Assembly (NCBI GenBank): GCA_905214795.1
Contig: CAJMNM010000030.1
Coordinates: 1 to 40,161 of the forward strand
DNA length: 40,161 nt
Direction: 5' to 3'
Source of the DNA: an uncultured bacterium
GTDB lineage: Bacteria; Bacteroidota; Bacteroidia; Bacteroidales; Bacteroidaceae
How positions within the stretch are numbered: position 1 is the stretch's first letter; every line of letters begins with the position of its first letter. The position numbers and the translations under genes are program-made. The notes beneath the pieces are model-generated. The model ran no database searches and was not told the DNA's origin. It worked only from the letters and a program-made list of their open reading frames with translations. This document shows positions 17,296-26,594 of this stretch, in pieces.

Positions 17296-18609
17296 TCAGG
17301 CTTTACGCCCGTCTATCCCGGCACGTGCATGACGGTAAACACCGGCTATCAGTTCACAAGCTACATCAAGACTCATACTGCCGGTATTTATCATCAGATT
17401 ATAGTGATGAGGATCGCCCCACTTGTCGCCCGTATAATATTCATAGTGGGCTATACGGCTACGGTTGATACGCCGTATTTCCGCACCGGCCGTGTCCGGA
17501 CTAAGCCCGTAACGGGTCACCGCACGCTCGCGGGCACTGTCGGGGTCGGCATAGCAGAACACACGGATGACATGCGGATGCTCTTTCAATACGAAATCGG
17601 AACAACGCCCCACAATGATACAGTCGGACGTTTCGGCCAGCTCCTGAATCACCTTGCTCTCTGACACAAAAAGCACGTCGTTTGAAGACAAGCTGTGCTC
17701 TACAGGCTGCTCACTGCTACGGCTCAATATACACTTGAGCCAGAACGACGGAATGGACTGCTCGTTACGGATGATATATTGTTCGTCCATACCGCTCTTT
17801 GCGGCTGCCAGATGAATAAACTCCTTATCATAAACCTTTATACCGAGCGCGGAAGACAGCATCTCGCCCAAAAGACGGCCGCCGCTGCCATATTCGCGGG
17901 TAATGGTAATGATGACATGACCGGAACCTTGAAAGTGAGCCTTGTCCGCAACTTCGGGATTCCTTATCCAACGGTCGAACACGCGATACCAGGGACTGAC
18001 AAAATGAACAATCGGGCCTACAAGAACAGCCGCAGCCACCGTCCCCTCGCGCACACCATAAACACCCGACATGAAAACAAGCGACAACGCACAGGCCATC
18101 AACACCAGCGTAATGTCGAACCCCAGCTTCATATAACCGAACTCCACCTTGAACCGCTTAGACAACACCCGCACAAAAAATTCTCCGGCCATCATGGCAA
18201 TATCCGCCTTTACCTCAAGCGCAATACCCGCTGCCAGAATAAAACAGCCCATCAGCAATGCGACTATCTGACTGATATATGTCACCGGATTGAGCCAAGA
18301 AAGAATCCCCATCGCACAGTCGATAAACATACCGAAACAAAACGATATGGGTATCTGGAGCAAAAACATGCGTAAATCCGTACGGAACGCGGCTTTGTTC
18401 ATAAACGGCATCTCCAACACCACGAACAAGATATTCAGCATAATGGTCCACTGCCCCATGGTCCACGGCGTGCACATGCTGAGCACGTAAGTCACACTCG
18501 TAATGGGTGAGGTACCCAACAGGGCACGTGTTATAAAAGCAATGCCAAAAGCATTGACAAAAAGAGACACCAGAAACAGAATATAACGTCTGACGGTAAA
18601 TTTCTGCAT
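17296..18609 (-). CDS. YczE-like membrane protein fused to a cytidylate-kinase-like domain
   Basis: This protein has 437 residues in two parts. Residues 1-210 are an integral membrane domain with about five to six hydrophobic helices (YILFLVSLFVNAFGIAFITR, VALLMGCFILAAGIALEV, ITLVLMACALSLVFMSGVYG), like the YczE/YitT-type DUF6198 group. Residues 230-435 resemble the cytidylate-kinase-like family: a P-loop region ITREYGSGGRLLGEML at 235-250, then VYDKEFIHLAA and a DCIIVGRCSDFVLKEHPHVI segment. The YGSGG glycine loop is intact. Substrate and coupling to the membrane part are not known. It is transcribed divergently from the AraC gene, with 143 bases between the starts. A possible -7 box GAACTTTG is at 18643-18650. 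Confidence 0.75.
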   Translation of the reverse strand: MQKFTVRRYILFLVSLFVNAFGIAFITRALLGTSPITSVTYVLSMCTPWTMGQWTIMLNILFVVLEMPFMNKAAFRTDLRMFLLQIPISFCFGMFIDCAMGILSWLNPVTYISQIVALLMGCFILAAGIALEVKADIAMMAGEFFVRVLSKRFKVEFGYMKLGFDITLVLMACALSLVFMSGVYGVREGTVAAAVLVGPIVHFVSPWYRVFDRWIRNPEVADKAHFQGSGHVIITITREYGSGGRLLGEMLSSALGIKVYDKEFIHLAAAKSGMDEQYIIRNEQSIPSFWLKCILSRSSEQPVEHSLSSNDVLFVSESKVIQELAETSDCIIVGRCSDFVLKEHPHVIRVFCYADPDSARERAVTRYGLSPDTAGAEIRRINRSRIAHYEYYTGDKWGDPHHYNLMINTGSMSLDVACELIAGVYRHARAGIDGRKA

Positions 18610-18642
18610 ATATTATTATTACCTCATTTTATTTTTCGGTTG

Positions 18643-18723
18643 CAAAGTTCATGCTGTTTTTTGAGTTTACGGTTATTCAAGAGCAACCTTTTTTGGTTAA
18701 AAACGAAACAAATCGTAACTTTA
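18643..18723. promoter_or_regulatory. Divergent promoters between the kinase-fusion gene and the AraC gene
   Basis: For the AraC gene the plus strand has TTTTTTGG (18689-18696), 19 bases, then TAACTTTA (18716-18723), close to the Bacteroidetes consensus. For the minus gene GAACTTTG (complement of 18643-18650) differs from TAnnTTTG at one base; no clear -33 box is seen. The plus promoter lies downstream of the ATG at 18651, which argues for the later start of the AraC gene. Confidence 0.5.
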
Positions 18724-18752
18724 CACCTAAAACAAAGAAAATCATAACGCAA

Positions 18753-19676
18753 ATGACACCGGACATATCCCCATCCATAGCTAAAGCAGAAAATTATCTG
18801 ATAAGCTATGCGATTAACGGCACCGACACCGCGTCAGACGAACTGAACCTTGAAAATGGTATTTATATTATTTTGGTTATAAACGGAACAGCCACACTGT
18901 CGGGTATCGGTCAGCAATGCCATGTGACACGCCACAATCTGATTATTCTGACACCCAGTCTGCGCGGCAAACTGACTCACATGAGCAGTAACCTGGAAAT
19001 GAAGTGCCTGTACATCGATTCCGATTATTTTGACAGCACAGCCGGCGCCCTGCCTCTGTACAATCAGCTGGTGCGTTATCACGACAAGCGCCGGTTTCCG
19101 GTTATCCCGCTCGAAGACGCGCAGGCAGATTATCTGTATGACGTGATGAAACTGTTTTCCAACCATCTGTCTACCTTCGGACTTTACCGTAACAGCATGC
19201 AGAACAGCCTTTGCAGTTTTCTGCTGTTACAGGTTACCGACCTGTTCTGCGAAAAAGCGCATAACGTGCCGGTCTGCATCAGACGTTCGAACGAAATATA
19301 CCGCAAATTCAAAAGACTGTCTGTAGACTACTACAAGACGCAACATAACATTAAATTCTACGCGGAACAACTGAACGTTTCGACCACCTATCTATCACGC
19401 ATCGTCAAACAGACATCGGGACGCACCGTCCATGCCCATCTGACCGAACTGCAACTGTCTGAAGCCAAACGTCTGCTGGAATGTAGCGTATCCGACATCA
19501 AACAAATTGCTGACACACTGGGATTTTCAGACCAGTCGGCTTTTGGTAAGTTTTTCGTTAAACAGACCGGCGTGTCGCCTCTACGCTTCCGTCTGAGAAC
19601 CAAGAATGTCAGAATCACAGAGTGTTTACATCTCATTACGAAACACGACAACTCTTCAGAAGCCCAAAAGTTTTAG
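18753..19676 (+). CDS. AraC family transcriptional regulator
   Basis: The protein has 307 residues from the start at 18753 (MTPDISPSIAKAENYLIS). An earlier ATG at 18651 is in frame but lies upstream of the predicted promoter, so it is not used here. The N-terminal half is a cupin-like sensor region (GIYIILVINGTATLSGIG, then LIILTPSLRGKL). The C-terminal 100 residues form the double helix-turn-helix: KFYAEQLNVSTTYLSRIVKQ with the first recognition helix, and SDIKQIADTLGFSDQSAFGK leading into FFVKQTGVSPLRFR. The ligand is unknown. It may control itself and the divergent membrane-kinase gene; a link to the fimbrial locus 3 kb away is possible but not shown. Confidence 0.85.
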   Translation: MTPDISPSIAKAENYLISYAINGTDTASDELNLENGIYIILVINGTATLSGIGQQCHVTRHNLIILTPSLRGKLTHMSSNLEMKCLYIDSDYFDSTAGALPLYNQLVRYHDKRRFPVIPLEDAQADYLYDVMKLFSNHLSTFGLYRNSMQNSLCSFLLLQVTDLFCEKAHNVPVCIRRSNEIYRKFKRLSVDYYKTQHNIKFYAEQLNVSTTYLSRIVKQTSGRTVHAHLTELQLSEAKRLLECSVSDIKQIADTLGFSDQSAFGKFFVKQTGVSPLRFRLRTKNVRITECLHLITKHDNSSEAQKF

Positions 19677-19717
19677 AACCCTTTCAAAAAAAGATAGATT
19701 TTTTCACCTATTTTTTG

Positions 19718-19725
19718 TAAGTTTG
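19718..19725 (+). promoter_or_regulatory. -7 box for the mscS-yjbQ-dnaG run
   Basis: TAAGTTTG fits TAnnTTTG, about 60 bases before the MscS-like start. A clear -33 TTTG is not evident among the T runs upstream. Confidence 0.4.
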
Positions 19726-19783
19726 CAATTGTATATAAAGTTATAAACCACTATTTGTTAGACAAGAATAAAATAAAAGCTAT

Positions 19784-20677
19784 ATGATTAATTTTCTGAA
19801 CGCAGCCAAAGACAGCCTTGCGACCGACAGTATAAACATGGCTAAGGAAGTGGTACAGGCCATAAGCGACGGCAAGACCGAACTTATCATAGAAAAACTG
19901 ATAGACCAGTGTATCAATGTAGGAAAGAATATCCTGGCAGCCATATTGGTTTATATAGTAGGACGCTTCCTCATCTCGCTGTTGAAACGAATGATGACCA
20001 GCATGATGGAACGCCGCAAAGTAGAAGCCACAATCCAGTCGTTTCTTCACAGCGTTGTAAACATCCTGCTGAACATTTTGCTTATTATTGCAGTTATTGG
20101 CGCCTTAGGCGTAAACACGACTTCGTTTGCCGCGCTGCTTGCGTCGGCCGGTGTAGCCATAGGTATGGCCCTTTCGGGTAATCTGCAAAACTTTGCGGGC
20201 GGACTTATCGTATTGCTGTTCAAACCTTATAAGGTAGGCGACTGGATTGAAGCACAAGGTGTTTCGGGCACAGTAAGTGAGATTCAGATTATGCATACCC
20301 TGCTGACCACCATAGACAACAAAGTGGTTTATGTACCGAACGGCGCAATGAGCAGCGGCACCATTATAAACTACAGCCGCAAGGATACACGACGCATAGA
20401 ATGGATTGTAGGAGTAGACTACGGTGAGGACATAGACAAAGTAAAAACCATCATCAACACCCTGATTGCAAACGACCAGCGTATTCTAAAAGAGCCGGAA
20501 CCGTTTGTTGCCCTTCACGCACTTGATTCCAGCAGTGTGAACATCACCATACGTGTATGGGTAGCAACACAGGATTATTGGAACGTTTACTTTGAAATGA
20601 ACAAAAATATTTATGACGAGTTCAACCGTCAGGGTGTGAACTTCCCGTTCCCGCAACTGACCATCCATCAGGCTTAA
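19784..20677 (+). CDS. Small-conductance mechanosensitive channel, MscS family
   Basis: This 297-residue inner-membrane protein has three transmembrane segments near residues 45-65 (NILAAILVYIVGRFLISLL), 85-108 (VVNILLNILLIIAVIGAL) and 113-148. The third is the glycine/alanine-rich pore helix AALLASAGVAIGMALSGNLQ followed by NFAGGLIVLLFKPYKVGDWI, the MscS signature. The C-terminal half is the cytoplasmic vestibule (VVYVPNGAMSSGTIINYSRK). Such channels open under membrane tension to release solutes after osmotic downshock. The length matches E. coli MscS (286). It leads a plus-strand run with the YjbQ-like gene 19 bases downstream. Confidence 0.9.
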   Translation: MINFLNAAKDSLATDSINMAKEVVQAISDGKTELIIEKLIDQCINVGKNILAAILVYIVGRFLISLLKRMMTSMMERRKVEATIQSFLHSVVNILLNILLIIAVIGALGVNTTSFAALLASAGVAIGMALSGNLQNFAGGLIVLLFKPYKVGDWIEAQGVSGTVSEIQIMHTLLTTIDNKVVYVPNGAMSSGTIINYSRKDTRRIEWIVGVDYGEDIDKVKTIINTLIANDQRILKEPEPFVALHALDSSSVNITIRVWVATQDYWNVYFEMNKNIYDEFNRQGVNFPFPQLTIHQA

Positions 20678-20696
20678 CCGTAAAAAGACGTATCAA

Positions 20697-21110
20697 ATGG
20701 TAGAACAGACAGAATTCTCACTCACCGCCAAACCGCGCGGCTTCCATCTGGTCACACGCGAAATCACCGCGCAGTTACCGACTCTGCCACGGAAAGGATT
20801 ACTGAACCTTTTTGTTAAACATACCAGCTGTGCACTGACCATCAACGAGAATGCCGATCCGGACGTAAGAAAAGACATGGCGGCCATCTATGACAGGATG
20901 GTGCGCGAAAACGAACCTTACTATAATCATGTACTGGAGGGGGCCGACGACATGCCGGCACACGCCAAAAGCATCATTACGGGAACTTCGCTGACCATCC
21001 CCATAACAAACGGAAAGCTGAACCTGGGCACATGGCAGGGCATTTACCTGTGTGAGTTCAGAGACTACGGCGGACCACGCCGCATTGTAGCCACCATTAT
21101 GGGCGAATAA
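20697..21110 (+). CDS. YjbQ / UPF0047 family protein
   Basis: This 137-residue protein covers the whole UPF0047 fold. Conserved stretches are LNLFVKHTSCALTINENADP, DVRKDMAAIYDRMV, HAKSIITGTSLTIPI, and the end GTWQGIYLCEFRDYGGPRRI. Family members are annotated as secondary thiamine-phosphate synthases because some complement a thiE mutant, but the physiological role is uncertain. It sits between mscS-like and dnaG, 19 and 52 bases from them, and is probably cotranscribed. Confidence 0.85.
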   Translation: MVEQTEFSLTAKPRGFHLVTREITAQLPTLPRKGLLNLFVKHTSCALTINENADPDVRKDMAAIYDRMVRENEPYYNHVLEGADDMPAHAKSIITGTSLTIPITNGKLNLGTWQGIYLCEFRDYGGPRRIVATIMGE

Positions 21111-21162
21111 ACCATACAAAGACATTCATCCGGAAACGGATAAAAAACATAAGACAAGACAT

Positions 21163-23253
21163 ATGATTGACAGAGCTACTGTAGACCGCATTATCGATGC
21201 GGCACAGATTGTTGACGTCGTATCCGATTTCGTCACCCTGAAACGAGCGGGCGTAAACTATAAAGGTTTATGCCCTTTTCATGATGACCGGACCCCGTCA
21301 TTTGTAGTGTCACCATCGAAAGGGCTGTGTAAATGCTTTGCCTGTGGGAAAGGCGGCAACGCCGTGCATTTCATCATGGAACACGAACAGCTCTCCTACC
21401 CTGACGCCCTGCGTTATCTGGCCAAGAAATACCATATAGAAATTAAGGAACGCGAACTGACAGACGAGGAAAAACAGGCTCAATCGGAACGCGAAAGTAT
21501 GTTCATCCTCAATGAATGGGCATGCAACTTTTTTCAGGAACAGCTGCACACCAATGACGGTAATGCCTTTGGCATGGCTTATTTCCGCTCCAGAGGATTC
21601 CGCGACGACATTATCAGAAAATTCAGACTCGGATACTGTCCCACCCAATGGGATGCCTGCTACAAGGAGGCTCTGCGGAAAGGATATAAGGAGGAGTTTT
21701 TATTGAAAACCGGTCTGTGTACAAAACACGACGACGGACACGTGACCGACCGTTTCCGCGGACGTGTCATCTTTCCGGTGCAGACCATAAGCGGGAAAAT
21801 AGTGGCTTTCGGCGGACGTGTACTCGATGCCGCCACAAAAGGAGTCAACATAAAATATCAGAACTCGCCGGAATCGACCATCTATTCTAAGAAAAAAGAA
21901 CTTTACGGACTTTATCTGGCCAAACAGGCCATCGTGAAAAATGACCTGTGTTTTCTGGTTGAAGGTTATACCGATGTGATTTCCATGCATCAGATGGGCG
22001 TGGAGAACGTGGTGTCTTCATCCGGAACGGCACTGACGATGGAACAAATCCGCATGATTCACCGTTTTACGGAAAACATCACGGTGCTTTATGACGGTGA
22101 CGCCGCAGGTATCAAAGCGTCAGAACGCGGTATTGACATGCTGCTGGCTGAGGGCATGAACGTGAAACTGCTGTTACTGCCCGACGGTGACGACCCGGAC
22201 AGCTTCGCACGCAAGCATCACGCCGCCGAATACCAAAAGTATCTGAACACCCATCAGGTGGACTTCATCAAATTCAAGACCAATCTGTTGCAGGAAGAGG
22301 CTCATGGCGACCCCATCAAACTGTCTAAACTGATTAACAGCATCGTACAAAGTCTGTCGGTTATTCCCGATGATATCACACGTTCAGTTTATATCCGCGA
22401 AAGTGCCTCTATGCTGAGCATGGAAGAACGCCTTTTGGTTACCGCCGTAGCCCAGCAACGGCAAAAGGCACGCGAAGAAAGACAACGTGCCAGAGAAAAC
22501 GAACAAAGGCGAGCCGAAGCACCGGAAGCAGCGAAAAACATACCGGACCAAAGCATACCGGAAAACATGACGCCGTCTGCCAATGAAGCCGTCCCGACAC
22601 AAAGCACACCGGACACGACAACAACACAAACAGGAACAGACAGCACCGTACGGTCGTCGGTACTGACTTTTATACCTCAAAAAGGCGCGGAATCTTTTCT
22701 GTTTTATCAGAAAGAACTGTTACTGGTGCAAGCCATTGTCCGCCACGGAAACAAAACAATGTGTTACATGGAAGACGAATCGGGACAGGATATTCCGGTA
22801 ACAGTAGTACAGTACATTCATTACGCGTTAAGTGAAGACAGTCTGTTTCTGCACACTCCGCTGCATCAGCGCATTCTGGACGAAGCGTTGGCACATCAAA
22901 ACGAAGAGGGATTTGAAACAGAAAAATATTTTCTGAACCATCCGGATACCGCTATCAGCACACTGGCCTTTGAGCTGACAAGCGAAAAGTATCAGCTCAG
23001 TAAATATCATACGAAAAACCAGAAGATTCCGAGTGAGGATGAACGCCTGATGGAATTGGTTCCCCACTTGATTACAGACTTTAAACTGTCCATCGTAGAT
23101 GAGGAGCTGAAACAGATTCTGATGAAACTGCGTGACCCGAAAATTCTGCAATCACAAGAGGAATATATAGCTATCATGAAACATTTTAAGGAAGTGAAAG
23201 AAATAGAAAGTGCACTGGCCCGTCAGCGGGGTGACCGTGTCATCACCCCCTGA
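21163..23253 (+). CDS. dnaG: DNA primase
   Basis: This 696-residue protein synthesises RNA primers at the replication fork. The N-terminal CHC2 zinc finger is intact: Cys37 and His40 (LCPFHDD), Cys58 and Cys61 (CKCFACGKGG). The catalytic Toprim part has EGYTDVISMHQMGVENVVSS (about residue 267) and YDGDAAGIKASERG (about 310). A linker near residues 425-500 is rich in charged residues and then Pro/Thr/Ser/Gln, of low complexity. The C-terminal region, which would bind the replicative helicase, is diverged from E. coli. The length is longer than E. coli DnaG (581), as is usual for this phylum. The start follows a 52-base gap from the YjbQ-like gene. Confidence 0.95.
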   Translation: MIDRATVDRIIDAAQIVDVVSDFVTLKRAGVNYKGLCPFHDDRTPSFVVSPSKGLCKCFACGKGGNAVHFIMEHEQLSYPDALRYLAKKYHIEIKERELTDEEKQAQSERESMFILNEWACNFFQEQLHTNDGNAFGMAYFRSRGFRDDIIRKFRLGYCPTQWDACYKEALRKGYKEEFLLKTGLCTKHDDGHVTDRFRGRVIFPVQTISGKIVAFGGRVLDAATKGVNIKYQNSPESTIYSKKKELYGLYLAKQAIVKNDLCFLVEGYTDVISMHQMGVENVVSSSGTALTMEQIRMIHRFTENITVLYDGDAAGIKASERGIDMLLAEGMNVKLLLLPDGDDPDSFARKHHAAEYQKYLNTHQVDFIKFKTNLLQEEAHGDPIKLSKLINSIVQSLSVIPDDITRSVYIRESASMLSMEERLLVTAVAQQRQKAREERQRARENEQRRAEAPEAAKNIPDQSIPENMTPSANEAVPTQSTPDTTTTQTGTDSTVRSSVLTFIPQKGAESFLFYQKELLLVQAIVRHGNKTMCYMEDESGQDIPVTVVQYIHYALSEDSLFLHTPLHQRILDEALAHQNEEGFETEKYFLNHPDTAISTLAFELTSEKYQLSKYHTKNQKIPSEDERLMELVPHLITDFKLSIVDEELKQILMKLRDPKILQSQEEYIAIMKHFKEVKEIESALARQRGDRVITP

Positions 23254-23303
23254 CACTTCCAGACGGCACAGCCGTTATTTAAATAAGTATTTCGTACAAT
23301 CTT

Positions 23304-23759
23304 TTAATTGTACAGATAGATGAAGGCATTAAGATAACTTGCCAACAGCAGCCAGATGAGGTAAGGCACAAAACACCACATCGCCCATTTATCACGCTTA
23401 GCCATAATGACAATATAGTCGAGCACTACCACATCGAGCAACAGCAAAATTATAAAACCGCCAAGGAACTGGTGAAAATAGAAAAAGACTATGCTCCAGC
23501 TGAAATTTAAAATCAACTGAACTACCCAATCACGCATGGCATCTTTATATCCCTTGCCAATAATGCGGCCTAACGATATGCCTATAAGCACATACAATAC
23601 AGTCCATACGATAGGAAAAACCAGGGCCGGCGGCGTCAGCGATGATTTCCACAGAAAAGGATACCACTCCTGCAAAGCGTTTTTCTGGAACAGACTTCCC
23701 GAAAAGCCTACAACCAGACAAAGCAGCACTGGCCATAAATACTTTTTCCACTGTTTCAT
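23304..23759 (-). CDS. TspO/MBR family membrane protein
   Basis: This 151-residue protein has five predicted transmembrane helices. Family marks are WKSSLTPPALVFPIVWTVLY, the asparagine/tryptophan stretch LILNFSWSIVFFYFHQF, and the final YLIWLLLASYLNAFIYLYN. TspO proteins bind tetrapyrroles and related ligands and are linked to stress responses; the exact function is debated. It converges on dnaG with 50 bases between the stops. A GTACAAT/ATTGTAC hairpin at 23294-23313 overlaps its stop codon. Confidence 0.9.
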   Translation of the reverse strand: MKQWKKYLWPVLLCLVVGFSGSLFQKNALQEWYPFLWKSSLTPPALVFPIVWTVLYVLIGISLGRIIGKGYKDAMRDWVVQLILNFSWSIVFFYFHQFLGGFIILLLLDVVVLDYIVIMAKRDKWAMWCFVPYLIWLLLASYLNAFIYLYN

Positions 23760-23956
23760 ATAAAGAATTTTTAATTACGACACGATGTAAAATTACGGCA
23801 AATAAGAGATTAAAACAAAAAAAAGAAGAAAAATTATGTTTTTACATTCCAAAATAACAGATAAAAGAAGAATATGAAAACGATTTATTATCTGTTTTTC
23901 TTCAAAAATTCTCCTAAACATGTCTTTTTGGGAACAAAAGAGGGATGCATTAAAAA

Positions 23957-23964
23957 TATATTTG
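23957..23964 (+). promoter_or_regulatory. -7 box for the SLC13-type permease gene
   Basis: TATATTTG fits TAnnTTTG; a second match, TAAATTTG, follows at 23965-23972. TTTG at 23927-23930 could serve as the -33 box, though 26 bases is long. The transcript would have a leader of about 85 bases. The rest of 23760-24058 shows nothing else. Confidence 0.4.
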
Positions 23965-24058
23965 TAAATTTGTCCCCAAACTATAACCCCTGATTATCTG
24001 AAATTAAAATAATTACGCTGACAGAAGCGTTACGTTACAAAACTAAATCATTACACGA

Positions 24059-25612
24059 ATGACATTTAATATCGCAGTAGTACTGATAATGCTCGTGTTC
24101 ATGCTGGCTGCCTTGGTGGCAGACAAAATGAGACCAGGCATGATTTTATTTACCGTTTTGGTTGTTTTTCTTTGCGTAGGCATCATTACACCGAAAGAAA
24201 TGCTGGAAGGTTTTAGCAATAAAGGTATGATCACAGTAGCCTTGCTGTTCCTTGTAAGCGAAGGTGTACGCCAATCGGGAGCGCTGACTCAATTCATTAA
24301 AAAGATTCTTCCCCAAAAAGAAACAACAGTTTTCAAAGCTCAGTTGCGCATATTGCCATCTATTGCCTTTATCTCGGCTTTTCTGAACAATACACCGGTA
24401 GTGGTTATCTTTGCTCCTATTATCAAACGATGGGCAAAAGCCGTTCATCTGCCGGCTACCAAGTTCCTGATTCCACTGTCTTACGTCACTATTCTAGGTG
24501 GTATCTGCACCTTAATCGGAACTTCAACCAATCTGGTTGTACACGGTATGCTGATTGACGCCGGATATGAAGGACTGAGTATGTTTGAACTCAGTAAAAT
24601 CGGTATACCTATTACAATAGCAGGTATTCTTTACCTGTTCTTATTCTCCAAAAGGTTGTTACCCGACGAACGTGAAGACAAAAAATTTGAAGATGAAGAA
24701 AGCGAACATGATGAAACCCTACATCCGGTAGAAGTCATTCTGGGTTCACGTTTTCCCGGTATCAACAAAACATTGAAACGCTTTGATTTCAAACGCCATT
24801 ATGGTGCGGAAGTAAAAGAGATAAAACGTAACGGTCAGCCTCTGAAAGGCGATATCAACAACGTACATCTGGCCGAAGGCGATACGTTGGTTATCATGGC
24901 AGATGATTCGTTCATCTCAACATGGGGCGATTCTTCTGTGTTCATGTTGATTGCCAATGGCAAAGATTACTCCGATTCACAAAACAAAAAAAGACGCGGT
25001 TTTGTATTGATTTTGCTGCTTTTCATGATTATCGGTGCCACTGTAGGTGAACTGCCACTGATCAAACAGCTTTTCCCTGCCGTAAAACTGGATATGTTCT
25101 TTTTTGCAGCAGTCACAACAATCATCATGGCATGGACAAAAGTTTTTCCGCCGCTTAAATATACCAAATACATTTCGTGGGATATTCTGATTACCATAGC
25201 CTGTGCTTTCGGTATCAGTAAAGCCATGACCAATTCCGGACTGGCCGATGCCATAGCAAGCCTGATTATAGACGTCAGTCACAGTTACGGTCCGTATGTC
25301 TTGCTAGCTATGCTCTATATCATCACCAACATCTTCACAGAACTGATAACCAACAATGCGGCTGCGGCTCTGTCTTTCCCGCTTGCCCTCTCATTGTCTA
25401 ACCAGTTGGGAGTAGATCCGATGCCATTCATCATTGTAGTCTGCATAGCAGCCTCATCAGCATTCTCTACACCTATAGGTTACCAGACGAATCTGATTGT
25501 ACAAGGTATTGGTAACTATAAGTTCATGGATTTTGTACGTGTGGGCTTACCAATGAATCTGTTGGCGTTTATCATTTCTACTTTGCTGATTCCACTTATC
25601 TGGCCGTTCTGA
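24059..25612 (+). CDS. SLC13/DASS-type permease with one RCK-C (TrkA-C) domain
   Basis: This 517-residue inner-membrane transporter begins with a helix pair (FNIAVVLIMLVFMLAALVAD, GMILFTVLVVFLCVGIITPK). The motif AFLNNTPVVVIFAPII near residue 105 and a second one, ELITNNAAAALSFPLAL, are the paired SNT/TNN-like substrate and sodium-binding hairpins of the ion transporter superfamily. A soluble RCK-C domain lies at about 225-285 (AEVKEIKRNGQPLKGD, then LAEGDTLVIMADD). Related SLC13 proteins with two such domains are common; here only one is visible. The substrate, perhaps sulfate or a dicarboxylate, cannot be told from sequence. It stands alone between TspO and ferritin. Confidence 0.85.
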   Translation: MTFNIAVVLIMLVFMLAALVADKMRPGMILFTVLVVFLCVGIITPKEMLEGFSNKGMITVALLFLVSEGVRQSGALTQFIKKILPQKETTVFKAQLRILPSIAFISAFLNNTPVVVIFAPIIKRWAKAVHLPATKFLIPLSYVTILGGICTLIGTSTNLVVHGMLIDAGYEGLSMFELSKIGIPITIAGILYLFLFSKRLLPDEREDKKFEDEESEHDETLHPVEVILGSRFPGINKTLKRFDFKRHYGAEVKEIKRNGQPLKGDINNVHLAEGDTLVIMADDSFISTWGDSSVFMLIANGKDYSDSQNKKRRGFVLILLLFMIIGATVGELPLIKQLFPAVKLDMFFFAAVTTIIMAWTKVFPPLKYTKYISWDILITIACAFGISKAMTNSGLADAIASLIIDVSHSYGPYVLLAMLYIITNIFTELITNNAAAALSFPLALSLSNQLGVDPMPFIIVVCIAASSAFSTPIGYQTNLIVQGIGNYKFMDFVRVGLPMNLLAFIISTLLIPLIWPF

Positions 25613-25921
25613 TTAAAATGAAAGCCTCATCTGGCAGGAGTTGAACCAATCACTCACATACCGATAGCGGAAACAGACCGACTAAAAGGTATTGACAGAG
25701 AGGAATAAACTTATTTTGCGTTGCGATATGCAGACTGACTCTTTTTCATGATTATGACACAAATCTGCCATAATCTGCAAAACTGACAGCCTGCATATTT
25801 TTTAGACCATTGAACATAAAAACAGAAACAGTCTTTATGTTACTTTGAAAACAGAAAGCAGATTGCAAATTCCAGAAGATTTAAAGCAGATATAGAAATA
25901 CCTCTTTACCTTATATGATAA
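25613..25921. other. Intergenic stretch without recognised features
   Basis: About 300 bases separate the permease stop from the ferritin terminator. No tRNA, ORF or clear hairpin was found, and no good plus-strand terminator for the permease is visible. Confidence 0.5.
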
Positions 25922-25956
25922 TAAAAAAGAGAGCTGCAATTGTGCAGACTCTCTTT
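25922..25956 (-). terminator. Terminator downstream of ferritin
   Basis: The stem AAAGAGAG-CTGCA (25926-25938) pairs with TGCAG-A-CTCTCTTT (25943-25956) around loop ATTG, with one bulged base. On the minus strand it is followed by a T run, as expected for a Rho-independent terminator of the ferritin gene. Confidence 0.75.
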
Positions 25957-26010
25957 CAAAAGTTATGTGATTACAACCAGACAAAAGTCTGATCATTCAG
26001 ATGTCACCTG

Positions 26011-26493
26011 TTATTTTCTCTGTCCGAGTTTATCATCCAAGAACAAAAGCCCTGCTTCACCTGCTTTCTTAACCTTCTCGACAATATCTTGAGCTGTAGC
26101 CTCTTCTTCCACTTGTTCACGAATATATCCCCAAAGGAAATCCTGTGAAGCCATATCTTTATCTTCTGAAGCAATGCGCACTAGGTTCTCAATCATCTTT
26201 GAGACTGCACATTCGTGTGTATAAACGTTCTCAAATACTTCGAGTACACCACTCCACTGTTGCGGAACTACGTCAATTTTATCAATTCTGGCTACACCAC
26301 CACGTTTGATAATATAATCTGCCATGTCATAAGCATGCTGCAATTCTTCTGCAGACTGTGCTTTTAACCAATTGGCACAACCGTCAAAACCTTGTCTCTT
26401 TAAATAGAGAGACATTGACATGTAAAGATTTGAAGACCACATCTCGGCAACAATCTGCTCATTGAGTGCTTTTTCCAATTTATCTGAAATCAT
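26011..26493 (-). CDS. ftnA: Non-heme bacterial ferritin
   Basis: This 160-residue iron-storage protein is of the usual length. Ferroxidase-centre ligands are in place: Glu17 (QIVAEMWSSNLYMSM), Glu50 and His53 (SAEELQHAYDMADYI), Glu94 (YTHECAVSKM), and a Gln in REQVEEEATAQDIVEKVKKA. The protein assembles into a 24-mer cage that oxidises and stores iron in the cytoplasm. It has its own terminator and about 100 bases of upstream DNA before folE. No obvious iron-regulator site was recognised. Confidence 0.93.
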   Translation of the reverse strand: MISDKLEKALNEQIVAEMWSSNLYMSMSLYLKRQGFDGCANWLKAQSAEELQHAYDMADYIIKRGGVARIDKIDVVPQQWSGVLEVFENVYTHECAVSKMIENLVRIASEDKDMASQDFLWGYIREQVEEEATAQDIVEKVKKAGEAGLLFLDDKLGQRK

Positions 26494-26594
26494 AGTTGAT
26501 AATGTTTAAATGGTTCAACATCTATTTATCAACTAACAAACAATATGCCAGACGTATCTCTTTAGATGACTTTTTTCGAAAAGTAAATAAAATC

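Noticed and set aside
17194..17664. Plus-strand open frame of 156 codons at the end of the kinase-fusion gene
   Set aside because: It lies opposite conserved kinase-like sequence and has no recognisable features; a shadow frame.
18651..18752. Upstream ATG start for the AraC gene
   Set aside because: The predicted -33 and -7 boxes lie between this ATG and 18753, so a transcript would not contain it.
25613..26010. Searched for tRNA or small RNA genes in the permease-ferritin gap
   Set aside because: No cloverleaf pattern or T-loop sequence was seen; only the ferritin terminator could be supported.
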